Of a stretch of 64,000 bases of DNA, positions 34,161-42,412 are shown piece after piece. Origin of the DNA: Woodsholea maritima DSM 17123 (GTDB lineage Bacteria; Pseudomonadota; Alphaproteobacteria; Caulobacterales; Maricaulaceae); assembly GCF_000382325.1 (NCBI RefSeq), contig NZ_KB908058.1:124001-188000 (forward strand), written 5' to 3'. Position numbers and translations under genes: made by a program. The number at the start of each line of letters is the position of its first letter. Position 1 is the first letter of the stretch. The notes under the pieces are model-generated. The model saw only the letters and a list, made by a program, of their open reading frames with translations, did no database searches and was not told the origin of the DNA.

Positions 34161-35525
34161 TTAAGCGGCGCGAATGCGGCTTAAGAAGCGATCGACCTCG
34201 CGGCGCAGGGTTTCAGCCTGAGAGCCGAGCGATTCTGCGGCTCCGGTCATCGTGCCAGCGGCGAAGGATGTGCGCTCAGCGCCATGTTGAACAGCGCTGA
34301 TGGAGCGTGAGACCGAACGCGCGGCCTGGGCGGTTTGTTCGGTGGTACGGCTGATTTCAGCGGTAGCCGCGCTTTGCTCGTCCACGGCGGCGTTGATGGA
34401 GGCAGAGACGCCATTAACCTCATCAATGCTTTCACATACGCCTTCGATGGCCCCGACCGAATCGGCCACAGCCTGCTGCATAGCGGCGATCTGGTTGGAG
34501 ATGTCCTCGGTGGCTTTACCCGTTTGTTCGGCCAGAGCCTTGACTTCCTGGGCCACGACCGCAAAGCCTTTGCCGGCTTCTCCGGCGCGCGCGGCCTCAA
34601 TCGTGGCGTTCAGCGCCAGAAGGTTTGTCTGTTCGGCCACGCGCTCAATCACGGTGACAATCTCACCAATGCGGCTGGCCGCTTCAGACAGGGATGACAT
34701 TTTGCGGCCCGTATCGGCGGCTTTACCATTGGCCTGGCCCGAGGTTGTTGCGGCTTCACCGGCCTTGTGGGCGATCTCGGAAATCGCGCGGGTCAGTTCC
34801 GAAGCGGCTTGCGCAACAGAATCCGCGGTCGCAACCGCTTCTTCAGAGGCCGAGGCCACAGACGACGAATGCTCATTGGTTTCTTCGGCGGTTTTGGACA
34901 GTTCCTGCGCGCTATCGGCCATTTGCGTGGCCGCCTTGGCGACTTGCTCGGCAACGCCCGCGATGGAGGCTTCGAATTGATTGGCCATTTCCAGCATGCT
35001 TTGATGGCGCTGGCGGTTACCCTCCTCATAGACAATAGTCATGACCAGATCCATATCCAGCATAACTGCGCGGGTCAGCACATTTATGGATTGGGTGAGA
35101 TTGCTAGTCGATCCACCGCCCATGCCAAACAGACCTGATTTGCCGGATTGAGCCTTGACCACTGCTTCAGTCATGCCATTGAGAAGATAGGTGTATGCGC
35201 CGAAATACCAATCGGGGCGCAGCTCCAGACGGGCATGGGTTTTGCCGACGGCTTCGACCGAGCGTAAATAGGCATCGCCAAATTGACCTTCCAGGATTAA
35301 GCCCCAATGCTCAGCTTGTCGGCTTTTGGCCTGGCCTGGGCCTTTTGACCCAAACATCTTCATGATATCCGGCCATTGGCCGAGGTGAGCGTAAAATCCA
35401 TCGAGGATTTTGGGCATTTGCTCCATCAAAAGAGGCTTGAGTGCTTTGAGGGCCTGGCGCTCGGTTTCACCCAAACGCGAGAACTTCAGACGGCTGTTGA
35501 GGTCAATACGAGTTGGGGTCGACAC
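34161..35525 (-). CDS. Globin-coupled soluble methyl-accepting chemotaxis protein
   Basis: 454 residues from GTG 35525, chosen because AAGGAG lies nine bases upstream; an in-frame GTG at 35564 is less likely. Residues 1-165 are a protoglobin sensor, with likely proximal heme ligand His97 in GKTHARLELRPDWYFGAY. There is no membrane segment. A coiled-coil signalling domain follows, with the chemoreceptor hairpin tip ERVAEQTNLLALNATIEAARAGE (about 320-342) and EVKALAEQT. Such proteins (HemAT type) sense oxygen and control CheA. No other che gene is in the window, so it must join an array encoded elsewhere. Confidence 0.92.
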   Translation of the reverse strand: MSTPTRIDLNSRLKFSRLGETERQALKALKPLLMEQMPKILDGFYAHLGQWPDIMKMFGSKGPGQAKSRQAEHWGLILEGQFGDAYLRSVEAVGKTHARLELRPDWYFGAYTYLLNGMTEAVVKAQSGKSGLFGMGGGSTSNLTQSINVLTRAVMLDMDLVMTIVYEEGNRQRHQSMLEMANQFEASIAGVAEQVAKAATQMADSAQELSKTAEETNEHSSSVASASEEAVATADSVAQAASELTRAISEIAHKAGEAATTSGQANGKAADTGRKMSSLSEAASRIGEIVTVIERVAEQTNLLALNATIEAARAGEAGKGFAVVAQEVKALAEQTGKATEDISNQIAAMQQAVADSVGAIEGVCESIDEVNGVSASINAAVDEQSAATAEISRTTEQTAQAARSVSRSISAVQHGAERTSFAAGTMTGAAESLGSQAETLRREVDRFLSRIRAA

Positions 35526-35592
35526 GGGGGTTCGCTCCTTAAATGCATTCAAGGCCAAGCTCACGCGATTTCAGTTAACGAATGGTTTGTGC

Positions 35593-36246
35593 CTATGCGC
35601 GCGCTTTAAGCCAGGCGCGCACATACTCAGCCCCGGTGAGAAGGCTTAAACAGCAGGCAAACCAAAGTGATAACACCCATGGTACATCTAAGGTCGCGCT
35701 GCGTAAGCTTTCATTGGCCAACAGTGAATCTTTTAAGAAGTATGACAGACCTGTGAAAATGAAGGGCCAGGCAATGGCAAAAAACTCCAGCGCAGTCTTA
35801 TACTTAGCCAAAGTTGAAACCGGTAAGCTGACCCCAGCGCGTTTAAAGGGCGGCAGGCGCAGGGCTGTAATTGTAATGTCGCGCGCGATGATAAAAAATG
35901 TCGGCACGGCTAATGGCGGGGCATATTGCGCGCCATGAACGAAGGCGATCAGCATTAAGCCCACTAAAAGTTTATCGGCGATGGGATCAAGGAAGGCCCC
36001 AAAGGCGCTTTCAACGTTCCAGGCGCGCGCGAGAAACCCATCCAGGAAGTCTGAGACCGCGGCGGTCAAGAAGAGGCTACCCGCAAGCCAATAGAGCAAA
36101 TTGGCGGTGTCTGGATCATAAGGCGCGCGATCAAAGCCGATCCATAAACTTGCGGCCGCCAGCGGGGCGAGGAGGATGCGAAGCAGCGTGATCGCATTGG
36201 GTAGCCACGCCAAGGGATGGCGTTGAAACTCTGTTGTATCACCCAT
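35593..36246 (-). CDS. pgsA: CDP-diacylglycerol-glycerol-3-phosphate 3-phosphatidyltransferase
   Basis: 217 residues with about five membrane segments. The CDP-alcohol phosphotransferase motif (D-G-x2-A-R-x8-G-x3-D-x3-D) spans SDFLDGFLARAW to AFLDPIADK, about 66-92, with all acidic residues present. The enzyme makes phosphatidylglycerol-phosphate, so it supplies the lipid used by Lgt. It starts two bases after uvrC ends. The C-terminal 60 residues are longer than in E. coli PgsA. Confidence 0.92.
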   Translation of the reverse strand: MGDTTEFQRHPLAWLPNAITLLRILLAPLAAASLWIGFDRAPYDPDTANLLYWLAGSLFLTAAVSDFLDGFLARAWNVESAFGAFLDPIADKLLVGLMLIAFVHGAQYAPPLAVPTFFIIARDITITALRLPPFKRAGVSLPVSTLAKYKTALEFFAIAWPFIFTGLSYFLKDSLLANESLRSATLDVPWVLSLWFACCLSLLTGAEYVRAWLKARA

Positions 36247-36248
36247 CT

Positions 36249-38180
36249 TTATCCCCCATCGTGGAAATGATCATAGATCCTTTGTGCCAGTGCTTTTGAA
36301 ACGCCGTCAACCGCTTCTAGATCCGCTAAAGCGGCGCGCGCGACGGCGCGCGCTGAGCCAAAATGTTGCAGCAAGGCCTTACGTCGTGAAGCGCCGACCC
36401 CGGCGATATCATCCAGCGGGTTTTCAGATATTTGCTTGCTGCGCTTGGCCCTGTGGCCGGTAATGGCAAAGCGGTGTGCCTCATCGCGCAGGCGTTGCAG
36501 ATAATACAGCACCGGATCATTGGGCGGCATGCGGAACGGGGCTTTACCGGGCATGTAGAAATCTTCACGCCCCGCATTGCGGTCTGGACCTTTTGCGATG
36601 GCCGCCACAGTCACATCATGCACGCCCAGCTCCGCCATCACCGCCATGACCGAAGAGAGCTGGCCTTTCCCGCCATCAATCAGGATCAGATCAGGCACCA
36701 CCGCGCCGTCATCGCGCTCCTTTTGTAGCCGTATAAAGCGCCGCCGGATCATGGCCTGCATCATGGCGAAGTCATCATTGGTCGCGGCGTCATCGCCCTT
36801 CATATTGAAGCGGCGATACTGGTTTTTCTCAAAGCCTTCAGGCCCGGCAACAATCATTGCCCCTAAGGCATTGCTGCCTTGAATGTGAGAGTTGTCATAC
36901 ACTTCAAGCCGGGTGGGGCGTTTATCCAGGCCAAAGACTTTCGCTACCCCATCGAGCAATTGGGTCTGGGATTTGGTCTCGGCAAGCTTGCGGCCCAGAG
37001 CTTCGCGGGCATTATTAACCGCCTGATCGACCAGGGCTTTCTTCTCGCCCCGTTGCGGGCAATGGATATAGACTTTGCGATCGGCGCGAAGGCTCAAGGC
37101 TTCTGCCAGCAGTTCGCTCTGCTCTGGCTCATGCGAGGTGAGCAGCAGCGCGGGCGCGGGCTTATCCTCGTAAAACTGGGCGATGAAGGCGGTCATAACC
37201 TCTTCGATAGGGGTGTCGGGCTCATGTTTGGGGTAGAGCGCGCGATTGCCCCAGTTTTGCCCGGCCCGGAAGAAGAAAATCTGCACACAGGTTCGCCCGC
37301 CTTCTTGGTGGGCGGCGATAATATCGGCCTCTTCCAGGCCCTGCGGATTGATGCCCTGGGTCGTGGTGACGGCAGAAATGGCGCGAATGCGATCGCGCAG
37401 GCGCGCCGCCGTTTCAAAGTCCAAGGCCTCTGCCGCCGCATTCATCTGGGCCTGTAATTGCTCACGCAGCGCATTCGAACGCCCGCGCAGGAATTGGCTC
37501 GCCTCATCGACCAGCTCATCATAGCGCTCGGGCGTTACCAGATCGACGCAAGGCCCCGCACAGCGCTTGATTTGATAGAGCATGCACGGGCGCGAGCGCC
37601 CTTCATAAACGCTGTCGGTACAGGTGCGTAACAAGAAAGCCTTTTGCAAGGTGTTGAGCGTTTCATTGACCGCCCCGGCGGAGGCGAAAGGCCCGAAATA
37701 CGCCCCGTCCTTCTTGCGCGCGCCGCGATGCTTGGTCAGCTGGGCGGAGCGGTGATCTTTACGGATCAGGATATAGGGGAAGGATTTGTCATCGCGCAGC
37801 AGGATGTTGAAGCGCGGCTTCAAGCGTTTGATCAGATTGGCTTCCAGCAGCAAAGCCTCGGTCTCCGTCGCGGTCACGACAAATTCCATCGACCGGGTCA
37901 GCGCAATCATCAAGGCGATGCGATTGGAATGTCCCCCGCCCTTGGCATAGTTGGAGACGCGGTTTTTCAGCTTTTTGGCTTTACCGACATAAAGGACCTC
38001 ACCGGCCTCATCATACATGCGATAGACGCCCGGCTTCATCGGCAGACGCTTCACATAATCGGCAATGATGTGTGGGCCTTTTAAGGACGGATCGCCGGAT
38101 GGGCCTTGGGGGGCGCTGGATGCGCCGCTTCCGGCCGCAATTTCCGGCGGGGCGTCGGGTCGATTAGCGCCAGCGCTCAT
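36249..38180 (-). CDS. uvrC: Excinuclease ABC subunit C
   Basis: 643 residues. The GIY-YIG nuclease (about 48-130, [21 protein letters not shown]) makes the 3' incision. A UVR motif (about 235-270) follows, then the RNase H-like 5' nuclease region with [20 protein letters not shown], and tandem helix-hairpin-helix motifs at the C-terminus ([20 protein letters not shown], then [16 protein letters not shown]). The first 45 residues are a low-complexity extension. Its start overlaps the end of folB by 17 bases. Function: nucleotide excision repair with UvrA and UvrB. Confidence 0.96.
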   Translation of the reverse strand: MSAGANRPDAPPEIAAGSGASSAPQGPSGDPSLKGPHIIADYVKRLPMKPGVYRMYDEAGEVLYVGKAKKLKNRVSNYAKGGGHSNRIALMIALTRSMEFVVTATETEALLLEANLIKRLKPRFNILLRDDKSFPYILIRKDHRSAQLTKHRGARKKDGAYFGPFASAGAVNETLNTLQKAFLLRTCTDSVYEGRSRPCMLYQIKRCAGPCVDLVTPERYDELVDEASQFLRGRSNALREQLQAQMNAAAEALDFETAARLRDRIRAISAVTTTQGINPQGLEEADIIAAHQEGGRTCVQIFFFRAGQNWGNRALYPKHEPDTPIEEVMTAFIAQFYEDKPAPALLLTSHEPEQSELLAEALSLRADRKVYIHCPQRGEKKALVDQAVNNAREALGRKLAETKSQTQLLDGVAKVFGLDKRPTRLEVYDNSHIQGSNALGAMIVAGPEGFEKNQYRRFNMKGDDAATNDDFAMMQAMIRRRFIRLQKERDDGAVVPDLILIDGGKGQLSSVMAVMAELGVHDVTVAAIAKGPDRNAGREDFYMPGKAPFRMPPNDPVLYYLQRLRDEAHRFAITGHRAKRSKQISENPLDDIAGVGASRRKALLQHFGSARAVARAALADLEAVDGVSKALAQRIYDHFHDGG

Positions 38181-38568
38181 AGGTGACGCCTACAGAGTGG
38201 GCATCCGCCAGCGCGGTCAGTTTCTCGACCTCGATTTGGAAGCGAAGGATGCGCGGATCGGTAAAGACGGTGTTGGTGATGTCCTGAACCAGATCTTCCA
38301 GTAATTCATGATGTTGAGATGCAACGACCTGGCGCACGGTTTCGGCCAAAGCCGCATAATTGACCGCTTTATCAAGATCTGCGCCCGGCGAGGTCGCCTC
38401 TTGGGCGACATCGGCCTCGAACGTGATGGCAATGGGTTGCTTGCGCCCGTGTTCGCTGTCATAGACCCCCACCTCAGCCTCAAGGCGTAGGGATCTGACG
38501 CGAACCGTCATCGTCTCACCCGTGTGGGGTAGAGGGTGGCGCGCAGCCGACACCGCATCTAATTTCAT
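38164..38568 (-). CDS. folB: Dihydroneopterin aldolase-like protein
   Basis: 134 residues from ATG 38568, with AGAGGA upstream. FolB pattern: [52 protein letters not shown], and the catalytic-type lysine in EVEKLTAL near the end. FolB cleaves dihydroneopterin to hydroxymethyl-dihydropterin in folate synthesis. It is divergent from a FolM-like SDR across 79 bp, which supports a pterin role for both. It overlaps uvrC downstream. Confidence 0.88.
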   Translation of the reverse strand: MKLDAVSAARHPLPHTGETMTVRVRSLRLEAEVGVYDSEHGRKQPIAITFEADVAQEATSPGADLDKAVNYAALAETVRQVVASQHHELLEDLVQDITNTVFTDPRILRFQIEVEKLTALADAHSVGVTYERWR

Positions 38569-38647
38569 TACCAGTCCTCTTTTGTCGAGAGTGTGAGGAT
38601 AAGGGGCCAAGGCCCATATTTAGGCCCTGGGAGGCTGGAGGAAAACC

Positions 38648-39400
38648 ATGAGCCACGCAACCGCGCTTGTCACCGGAGGCGCCAAACGTATGGGCGCGGC
38701 GTTTGTACGCGCTTTGGCCGAACGCGGCCACCCTGTCGGGGTGCATTTTAACAGCTCCGAAGATGAAGCCGCCAGCCTGGTGCAAGAAATCATCGGGGCG
38801 GGCGGGCGCGCCGATCTTTTCCGCGCTGACTTGAGTGAAAGTGAGAGCGTGAAAGGCCTGATCGGCGCGGTGAGCGCGCGACTGGGCCCGGTGGGCGTAC
38901 TCGTTAATAGTGCAAGTCTGTTTCTCGATGATGATCTAACGCGCCTTTCGCCTGACAGCTTTCTGATCCATCAAAAAACCAACACCTTAGCGCCGCTTTT
39001 ATTGGCGCAGGCCATGGCCGCGCAGACGCTTGAGAAGGGCCTCATTCTCAATGTTCTGGACTATAAGCTCTTTAATCTGAATGCGGATTACCTCTCCTAT
39101 ACGATCTCCAAATATGCCTTGAAAGGGATTACCGAGATTTTGGCCCGCCGTCTGGCCCCGCATATCCGCGTTAATGCGCTGGCTCCGGGCCTGACCTTGC
39201 CAAGCGCCCACCACAGTGCGGCGGAGTTTGAACGCCTCCATCATGATAATCCGCTGAGACAGGGCGCTCAGTTGAGCGATATGATCCGGGGGCTTAATTT
39301 TTTCCTCGATACCCCCAGTGTCACAGGACAAATCCTTACCATTGATGGCGGACAGCATTTTGACCCGCGCTTGACCCGCGATGTGTTCGAGGCGCTGTAG
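38648..39400 (+). CDS. Pteridine-reductase-like SDR (FolM-like)
   Basis: 250 residues. The nucleotide-binding motif is TGGAKRMG, as in pteridine reductases (TGAAKRLG) rather than the usual TGxxxGIG. NSASLF stands where NNAG is usual, and the catalytic pair is Tyr-x3-Lys in YTISKYALKG, with Asp in NVLDYKLF at the usual Ser position. PGLTLPSA follows. Pteridine reductases reduce dihydrobiopterin, dihydromonapterin or dihydrofolate. The Asp and the divergent folB neighbour favour a pterin substrate. GGAGG precedes the ATG. Confidence 0.8.
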   Translation: MSHATALVTGGAKRMGAAFVRALAERGHPVGVHFNSSEDEAASLVQEIIGAGGRADLFRADLSESESVKGLIGAVSARLGPVGVLVNSASLFLDDDLTRLSPDSFLIHQKTNTLAPLLLAQAMAAQTLEKGLILNVLDYKLFNLNADYLSYTISKYALKGITEILARRLAPHIRVNALAPGLTLPSAHHSAAEFERLHHDNPLRQGAQLSDMIRGLNFFLDTPSVTGQILTIDGGQHFDPRLTRDVFEAL

Positions 39401-39457
39401 GGCATTCGGTCATCGGGGTGCGGGCGCTAAATTTCAGGGCTTAAATAAAAAAAAACA

Positions 39458-39547
39458 CTGTCATCCCGGACAAGCGTTAGCGCGATCCGGGATCTATTGA
39501 GTTGGCCAATAGGGCTTATAGATCCCCGATTAAATCGGGGATGACAG
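39458..39547 (-). repeat. Composite repeat, family A
   Basis: 90 bp from CTGTCATCCC to ATGACAG. The left arms are TCCCGGA/TCCGGGA with a 15-nt loop. The right unit is TCCCCGA-TTAAA-TCGGGGA, a loop variant. Confidence 0.85.
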
Positions 39548-39556
39548 TATGCGCTG

Positions 39557-39669
39557 TGTCATGCCAGACTTGATCTGGCATCCATGCCGTAAGCTTGACG
39601 ATTATTCTGATCGACAAGAACCAAGCTCACCCCGTCCGGCATGGCCCCCAAATCAAGTTTGGGGTGACG
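39557..39669 (+). repeat. Composite repeat, family B
   Basis: 113 bp. The left unit TGCCAGA-CTTGA-TCTGGCA (39562-39580) and right unit CCCCAAA-TCAAG-TTTGGGG (39646-39664) are intact. The inner arms TCCATGCCG and CGGCATGG are nearly complementary. Confidence 0.85.
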
Positions 39670-39845
39670 GTTTTTTAGATATATCCAACCCTTCCGGGGC
39701 CGCGATTATTATTTTGTGTCCTCGCCGCGCTGCGCGCGCGAGGTTGCGCTTGCGGGGGCGTTGCCCCGATCTGTGTCAACCGGGTTCCCGGCCTTGAGCC
39801 GGGATCCATTCGCCCACGGGGCGCAGCGAGGACGTTAAAAAAAGC

Positions 39846-39925
39846 CTGTCATCCCCGACTTGATCGGGGATCTATTTTCTTTGCCATCACGCTCAATAGA
39901 TCCCGGCTCAGGGCCGGGATGACAG
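39846..39925 (+). repeat. Composite repeat, family A, short form
   Basis: 80 bp from CTGTCA to TGACAG. The left unit is TCCCCGA-CTTGA-TCGGGGA. The right unit is TCCCGGC-TCAGG-GCCGGGA, so here both lateral hairpins have the 7+5 form. TCTATT pairs with AATAGA inside. Confidence 0.85.
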
Positions 39926-39992
39926 ATTATCAAGACATCCTCGCTTACGCTGCGGGCGCGCATTCGCGCTTGCGACCCTTCGGGTCGAACAT

Positions 39993-40076
39993 GTCATGCC
40001 AGACGTGATCTGGCATCCATGCCGTAAGCTTGACGAGTATTCTGATCGACAAGAACCAAGCTCAACCCGTCCGGAT
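39993..40076 (+). repeat. Composite repeat, family B, 3' truncated
   Basis: The left unit has loop CGTGA with the stem TGCCAGA/TCTGGCA intact (39997-40015). The sequence then follows family B up to CCCGTCCGG and stops; the right hairpin is missing, 11 bases before the thioredoxin-like gene's stop codon. Confidence 0.75.
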
Positions 40077-40087
40077 GGGAAGGGGCC

Positions 40088-40891
40088 TTACCCCTCCTGC
40101 CAGCTCCACTCACGATCGAGCTCTGGAAACTCCAGAACGATCGGATCAAGGCCTTCGCTGTCCTGACGGCGGGCGTCGGCGCGTAGATCTGACAGAGCTT
40201 GGCTGATCGTATAGCGCGCGTCTTTAAATTCACGCCAGACATCGAGGAAGTTTTCCGGTTTTTCGCCATCCTCTTTACCGGCATGCTCGCGCATATAGGC
40301 ATAGCCTTGATAGATATGGGGGGCATAGTCAGCCTCAAAGGCGGCGATGTCGGCCAAGGCGGCGCTGAGCGCCGGGCTCGCGTCTTCCTGAGCAGGCTGA
40401 GTAGAGAGGTCAGCGAAATAGGTCTCTGCCTGGCTCAGTTCGCGCTGAGTTGCAGAGCGCCAATAGGTCTGGGTGTCGAGATTGAGCACACGGCTCGTCT
40501 CTGGCTCAATCACCAAAACGGTCGGCGTGGCATAATAGGCGGGCAGGCCATAATGCTGCACGATATCTAGGCCATGATCAAATGACCCGGCATTGACGAA
40601 TTCCACTTCATAGTCATCGCGCATTTGGGCGGCAAAGACTGGGTCAGCGAAGAAATCGGCCATGGCGCGGCTGTCATCACACCATTCCGCGCCGATGATC
40701 ACCACCAGGCGGGCATCACGCGCTGCGGCGCGGGCCTGGGCGGCGAGCACGCGCGATAAAGCGGTTTCGCCGTCTTGGGTATAGGCTTCGCGCGGGGCAA
40801 AAGCGGATACGTCTTGGGGGGATGGCGTGGCGGCGGCGCTCGCCGGATCACTTACGCTTAAGGCCAGAATGGCCAGAATCGATGTCAGCAT
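40088..40891 (-). CDS. Exported thioredoxin-like protein with CxxS site
   Basis: 267 residues from ATG 40891, with GGGGAGAG upstream; a longer frame to 41023 runs into the promoter side of queD. A signal peptide covers about 1-20. The thioredoxin-like core (about 45-160) has IGAEWCDDSRAM, so the active site is Cys71-x-x-Ser74, a monothiol form. The segment GLPAYYATPTVLVIE contains the cis-proline region (TPT). The C-terminal 90 residues are helical and unassigned. A monothiol site suggests thiol exchange or binding rather than classic disulfide oxidation. Confidence 0.75.
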   Translation of the reverse strand: MLTSILAILALSVSDPASAAATPSPQDVSAFAPREAYTQDGETALSRVLAAQARAAARDARLVVIIGAEWCDDSRAMADFFADPVFAAQMRDDYEVEFVNAGSFDHGLDIVQHYGLPAYYATPTVLVIEPETSRVLNLDTQTYWRSATQRELSQAETYFADLSTQPAQEDASPALSAALADIAAFEADYAPHIYQGYAYMREHAGKEDGEKPENFLDVWREFKDARYTISQALSDLRADARRQDSEGLDPIVLEFPELDREWSWQEG

Positions 40892-40989
40892 GGTCTTTCT
40901 CTCCCCAAATATGTCGCGGGAGATTAAGCCGAGCGCGGGCCAGTGCCAACTGACGTTTCTGTTATAAATTCTATACGGGTCTGCGACCT

Positions 40990-41367
40990 TTATGCGCGGC
41001 GCAGTACCGCTTTTTCCCCCCAAGAGGGGCGCCGGATTTCAACACTCACCAGGCCGGGCAAGACCGGATCGAGCTTTTTGAAGACCCACTCGGCGATGTC
41101 CTCTAAGGAGGGATGCGCCAGGCCTTCAATATCATTGAGCAAAGAGTGATCGAGAATGCTGGTCACATGCGCTTTCACGATCGCTTCGATTTCCCAGAAA
41201 TCCTTGACCATGCCGCTGTCATCGGCTGGATTGCCCGCAACTGTCACCGTTCCCGCAAAGGAATGGCCATGCAGACGCGAGAAGGGATGGCCTTCTTCCT
41301 TGTGGTTGAAATAGTGCGCCGCGTCGAAGGAGAAATCCTTCGAGATTTCCAGTCTCATCTCAGTCAT
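40990..41367 (-). CDS. queD: 6-carboxytetrahydropterin synthase family protein (QueD-like, Cys-less)
   Basis: 125 residues. Zinc ligands are His18 (FDAAH), His33 and His35 (RLHGHSF). The family Asp-His-Glu elements are present in LDHSLLNDI, HPSLEDIAEWV and VEIRRPSWGE. The catalytic cysteine of E. coli QueD (Cys27 in HKCGRLHGH) is Phe29 here (HPFSRLHGH). QueD makes 6-carboxytetrahydropterin for queuosine; PTPS-family members with other residues do related pterin chemistry. No queC, queE or queF is in the window. It lies 21 bases downstream of the CaCA exchanger on the same strand. Confidence 0.8.
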   Translation of the reverse strand: MTEMRLEISKDFSFDAAHYFNHKEEGHPFSRLHGHSFAGTVTVAGNPADDSGMVKDFWEIEAIVKAHVTSILDHSLLNDIEGLAHPSLEDIAEWVFKKLDPVLPGLVSVEIRRPSWGEKAVLRRA

Positions 41368-41388
41368 AATCGTCTTTTCAAGGCTTGT

Positions 41389-42369
41389 TTATGCCAAGGC
41401 ACCGAGGCCAAGCGCGCCGATATACAAGCAATATGCCAAAAAGAGAACCATCCCTGCCAGTCGGGTGATGGGACGACGGGTAAAAATGAACAGGGTCACA
41501 GCAATGGCCGCCCCCAACATGACCCAGTAATCCAGCGCAAAGAAGCTCTCATCGACGACGGCAATTTTGTCTTTTGCCCCAGCGGCTAAGCCGGTAATGC
41601 CGCCTACGGCAAAGATGTTGAATATGTTCGATCCCAGCACATTGCCTAGCGCCATGTCTGCGTTTTTACGCATGGCCGCCATGATTGCAGTCGATAGCTC
41701 GGGTAGGGATGTGCCCAGCGCCAAAACCGTCAGGCCAACAACGGCTTCGGGCACGCCCAGATCGGTGGCAAGGCTGGCCCCGCCGGTCACAATCAGATGG
41801 GCACCGATAGGAAGGGCGATCAAACCGCCCAGAATAAATAGCGCCAGCATCGGTCCCGATTTGGGAAGGCCTTCCATATGATCAATATCGGTCAGTTCCG
41901 CCAGGATCGGATCATCTTTGGCTTTGCTTGAATGCAGAGCCAGATAAAGGATATAGGCGACGATGCCTGCGGCCAGAATGGCCCCGTCGATCAGGCTCAA
42001 GCCGCGATCCCAGGTCAGGCCAATGAAAAGCGCGCTCGCGCCGACCACGATCAACGCATTGGTGCGAATGCCAGGCGTGGTCACGGCCATGGGCGCAAGA
42101 ATGGCGGGCAAGCCTAAGACCAGAAGGATATTAGCGATATTCGATCCAACGATATTACCCAGCGCCAAGCCCGGCGCATTGGACAACGCCGCCGCAGCGC
42201 TGACCACCATTTCGGGCGCAGAGGTGCCAAAGGCCACGATGGTCAGGCCCACAATCAGGGGCGGAATGCCGAGATTTCGAGCCAGGGCCGTTGCGCCGCG
42301 CACAAGAAAATCGCCGCCCACGATCAGGACGACGATTCCAATGGCGAGCATAATCAGATCAGTGATCAT
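41389..42369 (-). CDS. Sodium/calcium exchanger family protein (CaCA, YrbG-like)
   Basis: 326 residues with about ten membrane segments in two inverted halves. Each half has an alpha-repeat: FGTSAPEMVVSAAAA then GNIVGSNIANILLVLG in the first, and LGTSLPELSTAIMAA then GNVLGSNIFNIFAV in the second. The acidic residues expected to coordinate Ca2+ (Glu in both APE/LPE motifs) are present. The protein exchanges Ca2+ for Na+ or H+ across the inner membrane. A 26-codon membrane peptide gene lies 43 bases upstream and queD 21 bases downstream, all on one strand. Confidence 0.92.
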   Translation of the reverse strand: MITDLIMLAIGIVVLIVGGDFLVRGATALARNLGIPPLIVGLTIVAFGTSAPEMVVSAAAALSNAPGLALGNIVGSNIANILLVLGLPAILAPMAVTTPGIRTNALIVVGASALFIGLTWDRGLSLIDGAILAAGIVAYILYLALHSSKAKDDPILAELTDIDHMEGLPKSGPMLALFILGGLIALPIGAHLIVTGGASLATDLGVPEAVVGLTVLALGTSLPELSTAIMAAMRKNADMALGNVLGSNIFNIFAVGGITGLAAGAKDKIAVVDESFFALDYWVMLGAAIAVTLFIFTRRPITRLAGMVLFLAYCLYIGALGLGALA

Positions 42370-42412
42370 CGTGATGACGCCGCTTTATCGCTGAAAAAGA
42401 AAAAGATGGGAT

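Larger units (their letters stand above)
39401..40087. repeat. Mosaic hairpin-repeat cluster 5
   Basis: The largest cluster, 687 bp, between convergent genes. In order: family A (39458-39547), family B (39557-39669), a decayed family C copy whose right unit TCCCGGC-CTTGA-GCCGGGA survives at 39786-39804, family A (39846-39925), a shared filler module (39947-39991) and a family B copy cut short at its right end (39993-40076). No coding gene is credible; a 60-90 codon frame inside family B repeats is discussed among the rejected items. Confidence 0.85.

Noticed and set aside
12781-40087. The repeat clusters as CRISPR arrays or insertion sequences
   Set aside because: There are no regular direct repeats with unique spacers, no cas genes and no transposase frame. 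The units are inverted, short and of several classes.
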